A DNA stretch of 64,000 nt from DASSUW01 sp963803335 (lineage in GTDB: Bacteria; Actinomycetota; Thermoleophilia; Solirubrobacterales; Solirubrobacteraceae): assembly GCA_963803335.1 (NCBI GenBank), contig CAWDME010000010.1, positions 1 to 64,000 on the forward strand. Reading direction: 5' to 3'. The notes under the pieces were generated by a model, which was not told the DNA's origin, ran no database searches, and saw only the letters and a list, made by a program, of their open reading frames with translations. A program made the translations under genes and the position numbers. Shown here in pieces: positions 16,926 to 24,801 of this stretch. Positions within the stretch are counted from its first letter, which is position 1, and every line of letters begins with the position of its first letter.

Positions 16926-17552
16926 TCAGAACCCGACCGCCTGCCGGATCAGGACGACGTGGGTGCGGCCGGGCTCGTCCTGGTGGATCTCGAGGATCTT
17001 GCCGATGTAGCTCCCACGCCCGTAGACCCCGAGCGCTCGCTCGTTCTCGAGCACCAGGCAGTATTGGTGGATCCGCTCGTGCGCCGTGGCGAGGTCGGGC
17101 ACGAGCTTCTGCGCGCCGACGACGAGGATGACGTTCGCGGCGCCCCAGGCATACGCGGCGAGCTGGCTGCCCAGCGCGGAGGCGAGGACGAGCGTTCCGT
17201 CGCGGGTCACGGCGTGGACGCTGCCGAGGGCGAAGTCGGGCAGGAGCATGATCGTCTTGATCTCCCGCATCTGGGTCGCGCGGTCGAGCGTCAAGACCTT
17301 GCGGGCCGAGTCGTAGGGCCCGCCGTCGTTGATCGCCGCGGCGATGCCGGTCTCCTCCAGCGTCACCGAGGAGTTGGTCGCAACCGAGGAGCCGTGGGGG
17401 ATGCGGGCAAGGCTGGCATCGCGGGCCGCGTCCAGGTCGTCGACGACCTCGGTGCCGAACCCGCGCGCTTCGAGTGCGGCGACGGTCACCGCGAGCGTCT
17501 CGTCGTCGGGCATGGCAGTGAAGCGGTCGGTGCTTTCGATCGGTGTCTGCAT
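16926..17552 (-). CDS. LUD-domain protein (LutC/YkgG-like)
   Basis: A 208-residue LUD-domain protein. Family features are HGSSVATNSSVTLEETGI near residue 54, a DRATQMREI segment, the ASALGSQLAAYAWGAANVILVVGAQKLVPDL core near 128 and a C-terminal Cys in RIHQYCLVLEN. LUD proteins occur in lactate-oxidising LutABC complexes, but this stand-alone form lacks LutA/LutB neighbours, so its role is open. It lies 36 bp downstream of the ECF sigma gene on the same strand and could be co-transcribed with it. Confidence 0.85.
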   Translation of the reverse strand: MQTPIESTDRFTAMPDDETLAVTVAALEARGFGTEVVDDLDAARDASLARIPHGSSVATNSSVTLEETGIAAAINDGGPYDSARKVLTLDRATQMREIKTIMLLPDFALGSVHAVTRDGTLVLASALGSQLAAYAWGAANVILVVGAQKLVPDLATAHERIHQYCLVLENERALGVYGRGSYIGKILEIHQDEPGRTHVVLIRQAVGF

Positions 17553-17588
17553 GACCAGGCGACGAACGGGGGACGCCGGAGGGGACAG

Positions 17589-18752
17589 CTACGCGCTGAC
17601 TTCCGCGATGCGCCGTTGCAGGAAGCGGCGCTCGTGCTCGGTGTGCGCGAGCTCGAGGGCGCGCTCGTACTCGCTGCGCGCCTCGCCGGCCCGGCCGAGC
17701 CGGCGCAGCAGGTCGGCGCGCGTGGAGTGGAAGTACTGGTAGCTGTCGAGCCCGAGGCGGTCGACGAGGGCGAGCCCTGCCGCGGCTCCCTGTGTCTCGG
17801 CCACGGCGATCGCCCGGTTGAGCTCCGCGATCGGTGAGCCGGTCAGTCGGGCGAGCTCGCCGTAGAGCGCGGCGATCTGGGGCCAGTCGTGCGGCTCGTC
17901 CAGGTGCAGCGACGCGATCGCCGCCTGGACGACGTACGGCCCAGCGCCGCGTAGCGCGAGCGAGCGGTCGAGCGCCGCGCGCCCGCGGGAGATCGCCGCC
18001 GCATCCCAGCGCGAGCGGTCCTGGTCCGCGAGCAGCACGAGCTCGCCCTCGTCGAACCGGGCCGCGCGGCGCGCATCGTTCAAGAGCATCAGCGCGTGCA
18101 GGCCGTGCACCTCGGGCTCATCGGGCATGAGCTCGGTGAGCGCCGCGCCGAGCCGCAGCGCCTCTGCGGCGAGGTCGACGCGGCCGCCGTAGCCCTCGTT
18201 GAAGATCAGGTAGACGACCGCGAGCACCGCGGCCAGCCGCTCCGGGAGCAGATGGCCGGCGGGAACGCGGAACGGGATGCCGGCATCGCGGATCTTGCGT
18301 TTCGCGCGCGACAGCCGCCGCTTCATCGTCTCCTCGGCGACCAGGAAGGCGCGGGCGATCTCCTCCGTGGTCAGCCCGCCGAGCGCACGCAACGTCAGCG
18401 CGGTCTGCGCCTCGACCCCGAGCGCGGGATGGCAGCAGGTGAAGATCAGCTCCAGCCGCTCGTCAGGGAAGGTTGTCTCCTCCATCACGTCCTCCACGGG
18501 TTCGGGGACCTCGAGCAGGCGTGTCTTCTCGGCGAGCACCCGGTCGCGGCGCAGGTGGTCGATCGCGCGGTTGCGGGCCGTGACGGTCAGCCAGGCGCCG
18601 GGGTTGGGCGGGGTGCCGTCGCGCGGCCAGCGCTCGGCGGCGGCCGCGAACGCCTCCTGCGCGGCTTCCTCGGCGAGGTCGATGTCACGCAGGAAGCCGA
18701 CCAGGTTGGCGAGGACGCGCCCCCATTCGTCGCGGAAGACTTGCTCGAGCAG
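17589..18752 (-). CDS. ECF sigma factor with C-terminal TPR-like extension (YCII-linked)
   Basis: About 387 residues. Sigma-70 region 2 is at the N-terminus (LAEEAAQEAFAAAAERWPRDGTPPNPGAWLTVTARNRAIDHLRRDR) and region 4 near residues 115-170 (QTALTLRALGGLTTEEIARAFLVAEETMKRRLSRAKRKI). A long C-terminal helical domain carries the YLIFNEGY and LLADQDRSRWD motifs characteristic of the sigma factors paired with YCII proteins. No ATG, GTG or TTG occurs where the family begins (xxEQVFRDEWGRVL). A CTG at 18752, three bases after the YCII stop, is the best start. The C-terminal domain probably replaces an anti-sigma factor as the control element. Confidence 0.9.
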   Translation of the reverse strand: MLEQVFRDEWGRVLANLVGFLRDIDLAEEAAQEAFAAAAERWPRDGTPPNPGAWLTVTARNRAIDHLRRDRVLAEKTRLLEVPEPVEDVMEETTFPDERLELIFTCCHPALGVEAQTALTLRALGGLTTEEIARAFLVAEETMKRRLSRAKRKIRDAGIPFRVPAGHLLPERLAAVLAVVYLIFNEGYGGRVDLAAEALRLGAALTELMPDEPEVHGLHALMLLNDARRAARFDEGELVLLADQDRSRWDAAAISRGRAALDRSLALRGAGPYVVQAAIASLHLDEPHDWPQIAALYGELARLTGSPIAELNRAIAVAETQGAAAGLALVDRLGLDSYQYFHSTRADLLRRLGRAGEARSEYERALELAHTEHERRFLQRRIAEVSA

Positions 18753-18754
18753 GG

Positions 18755-19099
18755 CTACCTCTCCGCCAGCGGGCGCACCTCGATCGCGCCGCCCAGCCGC
18801 GCGACCGGGATCCGCGCGGCGATCTCGAGCGCCGCATCGAGATCGTCCGCCTCGACCAGGGCAAAGCCGCCGACGTGCTCCTTCGCGTCGATGAACGGGC
18901 CGTCGGTGAGCAGCATCTGGCCGTTCTCGACGCGCACGGTCGTCGCGGTCTCGACCGGCTGCAGCCGCGCGCCGCTCACGACCTCCGGCAGTCGGCCGAG
19001 AGCGAGGAACTCCTCGCGGATCGCCTGCTGCTCGTTCGCGGGCAACCGCTCCGCCGCTTCGATCGCCCCCGCCGGATAGATCTGGAGCAAGTACCTCAT
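18755..19099 (-). CDS. YCII-related (DGPF) protein
   Basis: A 114-residue YCII/DGPF-type protein: MRYLLQIYPAG at the start, TVRVENGQMLLTDGPFIDAKEHVGGF in the middle and RLGGAIEVRPL at the end. A strong AAAGGAGG ribosome site precedes the ATG at 19099. These ferredoxin-like small proteins are regularly encoded just before ECF sigma factors of this type, as here, and may act as a sensor or enzyme partner. It is the first gene of a YCII-sigma-LUD run, divergent from an MFS exporter gene with about 180 bp between them. Confidence 0.9.
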   Translation of the reverse strand: MRYLLQIYPAGAIEAAERLPANEQQAIREEFLALGRLPEVVSGARLQPVETATTVRVENGQMLLTDGPFIDAKEHVGGFALVEADDLDAALEIAARIPVARLGGAIEVRPLAER

Positions 19100-19280
19100 C
19101 GCGTCCTCCTTTCGTGCGCATGTTCTCGCAGACGCGACGAACGTGACCCGCGCAAGGGGACAGCCCTGGCTCACGCATCGCCTCGTCGCCGGCGTTTCAC
19201 TCCCAGCAACGAGCCGCTGTCCCCTCCGGCGCCGCGCGTTCGTCGCCTCCCAGAACCGAACGCCGAAAAGGAGACCCCAG

Positions 19281-20738
19281 ATGAACATGAACGAGCGTAG
19301 GAAATGGCTGGTGCTCGCGGTGACCGTGGCTGCGCAGTTCATGGTCATCGTGGACGTCTCGGTCGTGAACGTCGCCCTGCCGGCGATCCAGCACGACCTG
19401 CACTTCTCCCAGGAGAGCCTGCAGTGGGTGATCACCGCCTACGCGATCCTGTTCGGCGGCGCGCTGCTGCTGGGCGGCCGCCTCGCCGATCTGCTCGGCC
19501 GCCGGCGGCTGTTCATGGCCGGCGTGGCGGTGTTCACCGTCGGCTCGCTGCTTTCCGGGCTGGCCTGGTCGGCAGGCGCGCTGATCCTCACCCGCGCGCT
19601 GCAGGGCCTGGGCGGCGCGCTGCTCGCCCCGGCCGCGCTCTCGATCATCGTCACCACGTTCCGCGAGGGACGTGACCGCAACAGGGCGCTCGGCGTGATG
19701 GGCGCCGCCTCCGGCAGCGGTGGCGCCGTCGGCGTGCTGCTCGGCGGCATCCTCACCTCGGACCTCAGCTGGTCGTGGATCTTCTTCGTCAACCTGCCGG
19801 TCGGCGTGGCCGTCCTCGCCGTGAGCCCGCGGCTGCTGAGCGAGAGCCGAGCCGAGCTCTCGCACCGGCACTTCGATGTCACCGGCGCCGTCTCGATCAC
19901 CGCCGGCATGATGGTGCTGGTCTACGCGATCACGCGAGCCGGCCAGCACGGCTGGGGCAACGGCCTCACGGTCGGCCTGCTCGCGGCCGCCGCCGCGCTG
20001 ATCGTGGCCTTCGTGGCGATCGAGGCCCGCTCGCCCGCGCCGCTGCTGCCGCTGCGGATCTTCCGGGCGCGGACGCTCTCGGCCGCCAACGCGACCTCGG
20101 CGATGGTCGGAGCGGCCGCGTTCGGGCAGTTCTTCCTGCTCGCGCTCTACCTGCAGCAGGTCCTGGGCTACTCGGCGGTCAAGACCGGCGTCGCGTTCAT
20201 CGCGATCACCGTCACGATCGTCCTCCTCTCGAACCTCGCCCAGTCGCTGACCACGCGGCTGGGCGCGCGCCCGGTGCTGTCCGCCGGGCTGCTGCTCACC
20301 GCAGCCGGCGGAGCGCTGTACGCCCAGATGCCGGCCGGCGGGCACTACTTCTGGGACGTGTTCCCCGGGCTGCTCGTCAGCGGGGTCGGGCTCGCGTTCA
20401 CGTTCGTGCCAGTGATGATCGCCGGCCTGACCGGCGTCCAGCCGGCCGACGCCGGAGTCGCCTCGGGGCTGCTGAACACCAGCCGGCAGATCGGCGGCGC
20501 GATCGGGCTGGCCGCCGTGACCACGATCGCCTCGACGGCGGCCGGCCACTACGCCGACAGCCACGCGGTGCTCGCCTCCAGCGGCCCGGCGCTGACGCAC
20601 GGCTTCCAGGCCGCGTTCTACGCGCTGATCGGCGTGGCGCTCGTGGGCGCGGCGATCGCCGCCGTGTTCGTCGAGCCCAAGCCGAAGGCCGCCCTGAGGG
20701 TGGCCGACGCGCAGGTCGCGCTCGAGCAGGCGGCGTGA
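19281..20738 (+). CDS. MFS multidrug exporter, DHA2 (14-TM) family
   Basis: A 485-residue transporter of the EmrB/QacA type, expected to export hydrophobic compounds by proton antiport. It has about 14 membrane helices. Motifs are FMVIVDVSVVNVALPAI in helix 1 (acidic D of motif D1), GGRLADLLGRRR (motif A) between helices 2 and 3 and GAASGSGGAVGVLLGGIL (motif C) in helix 5. The ATG at 19281 has AAAAGGAG upstream. A longer in-frame extension only covers the promoter region. Divergent from the YCII/sigma operon. Confidence 0.92.
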   Translation: MNMNERRKWLVLAVTVAAQFMVIVDVSVVNVALPAIQHDLHFSQESLQWVITAYAILFGGALLLGGRLADLLGRRRLFMAGVAVFTVGSLLSGLAWSAGALILTRALQGLGGALLAPAALSIIVTTFREGRDRNRALGVMGAASGSGGAVGVLLGGILTSDLSWSWIFFVNLPVGVAVLAVSPRLLSESRAELSHRHFDVTGAVSITAGMMVLVYAITRAGQHGWGNGLTVGLLAAAAALIVAFVAIEARSPAPLLPLRIFRARTLSAANATSAMVGAAAFGQFFLLALYLQQVLGYSAVKTGVAFIAITVTIVLLSNLAQSLTTRLGARPVLSAGLLLTAAGGALYAQMPAGGHYFWDVFPGLLVSGVGLAFTFVPVMIAGLTGVQPADAGVASGLLNTSRQIGGAIGLAAVTTIASTAAGHYADSHAVLASSGPALTHGFQAAFYALIGVALVGAAIAAVFVEPKPKAALRVADAQVALEQAA

Positions 20739-20777
20739 CATGCCACAGGCCGGGCCGCCGTCTCGCCCGAGAGCGAC

Positions 20778-20815
20778 ATGACGATCCTCGTCACCGGCGG
20801 CACCGGCCATCTCAA
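20778..20815 (+). pseudogene. N-terminal stub of an NmrA-like NAD(P)-binding protein
   Basis: ATG followed by TILVTGGTGHL, the exact Rossmann start of NmrA/epimerase-type proteins (TGGTGHLG). The expected continuation is missing. The frame instead runs in phase into the leader of the next gene, whose own ribosome site and ATG lie 90 bases downstream. This looks like the 5' end left by an internal deletion. Confidence 0.45.
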
Positions 20816-20867
20816 GCGGGCCGCAGGACAGCCACCGAACGTTCACATCGACCGAGGAGAAAGCAAA

Positions 20868-21302
20868 ATGTCAACGGCCAAGGAATCCAGCAACAAAGCG
20901 ACGTTCAGGCGCTTCAATGACGCCACCAACAGCGGCGATGTGGAGCTCATCGCCAAGACGATCGACGAGCTCGTCGAGCTCGACGCGGTGATCCACACCC
21001 CGTTGCCGATTGACGCGACCGGCGCGCAATTGCTCAAGGACGTGTTCGCAAGGCTCCTTCGGGCCTATCCCGACCTTCACATCGCGGTCGAGGATGTGAT
21101 CGAGGAGGGCGACAAGATCGTCAGCCGCAACAAGGTCACCGCAACCCACCAGGGCGAATACATGGGCGTCCCCCCGACCGGCAGATCCGTCACATACAAC
21201 GAGATCTTCATCGTCCGGTTCGCGCGCGGCCGAATCGCTGAGACCTGGGGGATTGTCGACGTCTTCTCGCAGATGAAACAACTCGGCGTGATTCCCGCCT
21301 AG
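20868..21302 (+). CDS. SnoaL-like polyketide-cyclase/ester-cyclase family protein
   Basis: A 144-residue NTF2-fold protein with the family elements KATFRRFNDATNSGDVELIAKTIDELV, the GAQLLKDVFARLLRAYPDLHIAVEDVIEEGDKIVSR core and YNEIFIVRFARGRIAETWGIVD. Such proteins are predicted ester cyclases or hydratases of unknown substrate. ATG 20868 with GAGGAGAAAG upstream is preferred over the upstream in-frame ATG 20778, which belongs to a truncated NmrA-like stub. Codon use is less GC-extreme than in the neighbouring exporter gene. Confidence 0.85.
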   Translation: MSTAKESSNKATFRRFNDATNSGDVELIAKTIDELVELDAVIHTPLPIDATGAQLLKDVFARLLRAYPDLHIAVEDVIEEGDKIVSRNKVTATHQGEYMGVPPTGRSVTYNEIFIVRFARGRIAETWGIVDVFSQMKQLGVIPA

Positions 21303-21836
21303 CGAACCTGACCGGGTTCCGCTCCGGAAGGCGTCCCCTCGATCCGCGCGCCTTGACCCACGCGAGGTCGGGACCCCGCTGCGAGTTCGCAGGCGCTCAA
21401 CTTCACCTGTGTGGCCTGATGAGCACCGAAGTCGAATCGGGCGAGGCAGTCCCGGACGCCACCCGGAACGCCTCCGAACCCTGCAGACCTTGCCCGACCG
21501 TAACGACCGGGCCGTGGCGCACCGCGTACTGGTCGAACTCATCGAAGACCTCGCGGGTCACCGGGGCGATGGCGGCGGCAATCGCGCCGTCGATCGCCAA
21601 CGTGAGATACGCGATGCGCGGGGTGCAGGTGACGCCGACGGAGCGCACTCGGCCAATGTAGTCGGCGCCACGGCGGCGATCGGCCAGCGCGGCGCGACGG
21701 CAGGGCCAGCGAGCGTACGCATCGGTGTGCGTCCGCACACGGAAGCGGCGCTTCGAGAATCGGATTCGTTCCCGGAAATCCGCCCAGGTCGCAGGAGTTT
21801 CGGCACGTTTGGACCCGCTTCTCGGCTCACGTAGCC
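21303..21836. other. Gap without a supportable gene
   Basis: About 530 bases between the SnoaL-like gene and the terminator of tRNA-Ala. A minus-strand frame reads RIAYLTLAIDGAIAAAIAPVTREVFDEFDQYAVRHG around 21490-21640, which looks protein-like, but it has no sensible start, shares its frame with the tRNA and is probably a fragment. No other feature is seen. Confidence 0.35.
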
Positions 21837-21860
21837 AAAACTCCGAAGCTCCGATCGGAG
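21837..21860 (-). terminator. Rho-independent-type terminator of tRNA-Ala
   Basis: On the minus strand the stem TCGGAG/CTCCGA folds around an 8-base loop. In transcript order CTCCGA...TCGGAG is followed directly by TTTT. It lies about 43 bases past the tRNA 3' end. Confidence 0.5.
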
Positions 21861-21902
21861 GCCGAGAAAGAAGAACCCCCGCGGCTGCAGAGGTTCCTCG
21901 AG

Positions 21903-21975
21903 TGGAGCTAGGGGGACTCGAACCCCCGACCTCCTGGGTGCGATCCAGGCGCTCTCCCAACTGAGCTATAGCCCC
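21903..21975 (-). tRNA. tRNA-Ala (anticodon CGC)
   Basis: The 73-nt cloverleaf has acceptor GGGGCTA/TAGCTCC with the G3:U70 wobble that marks alanine tRNAs. The D arm is AGCTCAGTTGGGAGAGC. The anticodon arm CCTGG-ATCGCAC-CCAGG gives anticodon CGC (codon GCG), and the T arm contains GGTTCGAGTCC. The discriminator is A and CCA is not encoded. Confidence 0.95.
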
Positions 21976-22076
21976 ACGAGCGCAGGCAGGGAAAGACGCC
22001 TGCGTCGTGAACGAGCGATTGTAGCTGCCACGATGGTGTACGCACGGCATGATTCCCGTGTATCTGAGGTAACTCG

Positions 22077-24005
22077 ATGGGCCTCCGCCAACTGAGCTTC
22101 AGAGCCCGCCTGCGGCTCTTCTTCATCGTCATCGTGATCTTCCCGATGATCACGATGGCGATCGTGCTCTACCAGCTGATCGTGGCGTCGGAGACCAGCC
22201 AGACGGACGCGCGGCTGTCGGAGTCGCAGACCGTCGCGCTCGGCGTCTACCAGGAGGAGCAGGACCGGGCCGGGCAGGTCGCGCAGGACATCGGGCGCGA
22301 TCAGCAGCTCGCCGACGCGCTCGCCGCGGGTGACAAGAAGGACGTGCAGGACCGGCTCGACACGCTCGCCAAGCGCGGGGACGTCCAGTACGTCGAGCTC
22401 AAGGTCGACAGCAAGGGAAGCTTCACGTCCGGATCCGTGCCCGCCGTCGCGGCAGCCACACGGCGGCTGGTCGATCAGGACAAGCGGCCGACCGGAGAGA
22501 TCACGGTGGCGGCGATATCGCCGCAGGAGTTCGCGCAGCGGATCGCCGGTATCACGGCCAGCGAGGTCGTGATCGACCAGGGCGACCGCCAGCTGGCGAC
22601 CACGAAGGCCGATGCCGCGGGCGCCGACCTGCCGAAGCGCGGCGCCGCCGCGGTCTCGGGCGTCGACTACCGCGTCAGCTCGTTCAACGCCGACTCCGTC
22701 GACGGTCAGATCCGCGTTGCGCTGCTGATGCCGGACCGCGACTCCGCGTCGCCGACATCGGGCGCCAGCCTGGCTGCGCTCGCCGCCTTCGTCGGCTTCC
22801 TGGCGCTCGCCTTCGCGTTCGCCGTCGCGGTCTCGCGCCGCCTGCAGTCGGAGATCCAGCGCCTGCTCGTGGCCGCCCAGCGCCTCGGCGCCGGCGACTT
22901 CAGCGTCAAGGTCCCGGCCGAGGGCAACGACGAGTTCGCGGCGCTCGGCCAGGAGTTCAACAGCATGGCCGCGCAGCTCAAGGCGCGGCTCGAGGAGCTC
23001 CAGCTCGAGCGCGAGCGCCTGCAGGAATCGATCCGGCGCGTCGGCCAGTCGGTGGCCGCCGGCCTCGACCGCGTCGGCGTGCTGGAGATCGTCGTGCAGA
23101 CCGCCGTCGAGGGCGTCGAGGCCGCTGCCGGCCGCGCGACGATGCGCGGGCCGGACGACAAGCTCCAGGAGGTCGCCCGCACCGGCGAGCCCGAGTCGTT
23201 CCGGCGCGCCCTGCACGCCGCCGAGGCGGCGGTGATCGATGCCGGCCAGGTCGCCGAGATCCAGGTCGGCGGCGCCAGCGCGCTGGCCGCCCCGCTGGGC
23301 GCCACCGAGGGCGGCGACCAGGTGATCGGCATCGTGTCGGTCGCCCGCGGCGACCACGCGTTCACGCCCGCCGAGCGCGAGCTGTTCGCCTACCTGACCA
23401 ACCAGGCGTCGGTCTCGGTCGAGAACGTCGACCTGCACGAAACCGTGCAGCGCCAGGCCGTCACCGACGAGCTCACCGGCCTGTTCAACCACCGGCGCTT
23501 CCAGGAGGTCATCGCCGCCGAGGTCGAGCGCGCCCGCCGCTACGGGCAGGAGATGGGCCTGATCATGCTGGACATCGACAACTTCAAGCAGGTCAACGAC
23601 ACCTACGGGCACCTGCAGGGCGACCTGGTGCTGCGCGAGGTCGCCCGCGTGCTGCGCCAGTCCTCGCGCGAGATCGACGAGCCGGCGCGCTACGGCGGCG
23701 AGGAAATGGCCGTGGCGCTGCCGCAGACCGACCTCGAGGGCGCGTTCCAGTTCGCCGAGCGCGTCCGCCATGCGGTGGAGGACCTGGCGCTCCCGCTGCC
23801 CGACGGCGAGGGCGCGCTGAGGGTCACCGCCTCGTTCGGCGTCGCCTCGCTGGCGACCGCCGAGCACTCCGACAAGGACGCGCTGGTGGCCGCCGCCGAC
23901 CGGGCGCTGTACGAGGCCAAGCGCACCGGCAAGAACCGTACGGTGCGGGCCAACGGAGCGATGCGGACCCGGCAGGGCGTTCACGGTGTCGCGTCGGGCG
24001 AGTAG
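22077..24005 (+). CDS. Diguanylate cyclase with extracellular sensor, HAMP and GAF domains
   Basis: A 642-residue membrane signalling enzyme making cyclic di-GMP from two GTP. Transmembrane helix 1 (about residues 12-32) leads into an extracytoplasmic sensor, helix 2 (about 228-248), HAMP (about 250-305), a GAF domain (about 320-455) and a GGDEF domain (about 465-620). The active site is RYGGEEM near residue 540, the GGEEM variant of GGDEF. Five residues before the GG an RxxD (REID) inhibitory site is intact, so product feedback is expected. Substrate-binding DIDNFKQVNDTYGH is present. The acidic protein downstream is 15 bp away. Confidence 0.95.
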   Translation: MGLRQLSFRARLRLFFIVIVIFPMITMAIVLYQLIVASETSQTDARLSESQTVALGVYQEEQDRAGQVAQDIGRDQQLADALAAGDKKDVQDRLDTLAKRGDVQYVELKVDSKGSFTSGSVPAVAAATRRLVDQDKRPTGEITVAAISPQEFAQRIAGITASEVVIDQGDRQLATTKADAAGADLPKRGAAAVSGVDYRVSSFNADSVDGQIRVALLMPDRDSASPTSGASLAALAAFVGFLALAFAFAVAVSRRLQSEIQRLLVAAQRLGAGDFSVKVPAEGNDEFAALGQEFNSMAAQLKARLEELQLERERLQESIRRVGQSVAAGLDRVGVLEIVVQTAVEGVEAAAGRATMRGPDDKLQEVARTGEPESFRRALHAAEAAVIDAGQVAEIQVGGASALAAPLGATEGGDQVIGIVSVARGDHAFTPAERELFAYLTNQASVSVENVDLHETVQRQAVTDELTGLFNHRRFQEVIAAEVERARRYGQEMGLIMLDIDNFKQVNDTYGHLQGDLVLREVARVLRQSSREIDEPARYGGEEMAVALPQTDLEGAFQFAERVRHAVEDLALPLPDGEGALRVTASFGVASLATAEHSDKDALVAAADRALYEAKRTGKNRTVRANGAMRTRQGVHGVASGE

Positions 24006-24020
24006 CCTGTGAGGTGAGGT

Positions 24021-24572
24021 ATGGGACTCCTCGACGACGCAATTCGAGAGCACCTCGAGCTCAAGCGCCGCCACGGGGCCGACCCCGACGAGGTGGCGCG
24101 GCAGGAGAACGAGGCGCTCGGCGAGACCCGCCGCGCCGAGTTCGCGCGGCCTGAGGGCGCCGAGCCGGTCACGCCTGCGCCGGTGGCCGAGCCCGAGCCC
24201 GTCGAGGAGGTCGCGCCGCCGGAGCCGGAGCCGGTAGCCGAGCCGGAGCCGGAGCCCGAGCCCGAACCGGTCGCCGAGGCGCCGGTCGAGGAGCACGAGC
24301 CGTTCGACATCGAGACCGTCGAGCCGGCCGCCGCGGCCCCCGAGCCCGCCCCGCCCAGCGACGAGCCGTGGCTCGACGAGGACCGCGACGAGGTCCCGGC
24401 CGACGAGGTGCTCGACCATCCGCGGACGGCCGAGCAGCCGGCGCCCGAGGCCGAGGAGGAGCCGTCCGAAGACGTCCTCGAGGAGACGCCGGACTTCCTC
24501 CAGGAGACGCCGGAGCACGACCGGCTGTGGTTTGAGCAGCGCCCCCCGCGCGACTTCGACTGGGACAAGTAG
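24021..24572 (+). CDS. Acidic Pro/Glu-rich hypothetical protein
   Basis: A 183-residue, strongly acidic, probably disordered protein. The N-terminus (MGLLDDAIREHLELKRRHGADPDEVARQE) is a helix, the middle is EP-rich repeats (about residues 55-105) and the C-terminus carries a conserved-looking block (DRLWFEQRPPRDFDWDK). A GTGAGGT ribosome site precedes the ATG, and the gene follows the diguanylate cyclase by 15 bp, so it is probably co-transcribed. The function is unknown; the terminal blocks suggest a protein-binding role. Confidence 0.8.
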   Translation: MGLLDDAIREHLELKRRHGADPDEVARQENEALGETRRAEFARPEGAEPVTPAPVAEPEPVEEVAPPEPEPVAEPEPEPEPEPVAEAPVEEHEPFDIETVEPAAAAPEPAPPSDEPWLDEDRDEVPADEVLDHPRTAEQPAPEAEEEPSEDVLEETPDFLQETPEHDRLWFEQRPPRDFDWDK

Positions 24573-24762
24573 CGGCCCCCGGACACTCGTCCGCCGGCGT
24601 TTAGAAGCGCTTCAGAACCGGTCGCGACCGGCCGACATTAGGAGCGAGGTCGCCACGCGCGGCCCGCCTCCACGTCACTCCCGACAGAGGCGCCGGACCA
24701 AGGGCGGGACGGTTCTCCTGCCCCGGAGCCTGCCTCCGCTCTCCGGCCGGCTCGCTCGACAC

Positions 24763-24790
24763 GGGCCGCGCGGTTGCAACCGCGCGGCCC
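24763..24790. terminator. Palindromic bidirectional terminator candidate
   Basis: A perfect 28-bp palindrome with 14-base arms GGGCCGCGCGGTTG/CAACCGCGCGGCCC between converging genes (acidic protein on plus, PLP enzyme on minus, 11 bp before the latter's stop). No U-tract follows, as is common in high-GC actinobacteria. Confidence 0.6.
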
Positions 24791-24801
24791 GGAGCCGAGC
24801 G

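Noticed and set aside
21480..21660. Protein-like minus-strand stretch (LTLAIDGAIAAAIAPVTREVF) upstream of tRNA-Ala
   Set aside because: It lacks a plausible start, its frame reads straight through the tRNA, and it is too short to assign.
24180..24340. EP-repeat stretch as a DNA repeat or CRISPR-like array
   Set aside because: It is low-complexity coding sequence inside an acidic protein, with irregular units and no spacers.
21966..24518. An 850-codon open frame antisense to the diguanylate cyclase and acidic protein genes
   Set aside because: It is Arg/Leu/Gly-rich with no domain, runs antisense through two well-supported genes and a tRNA, and is explained by high GC leaving few stops.
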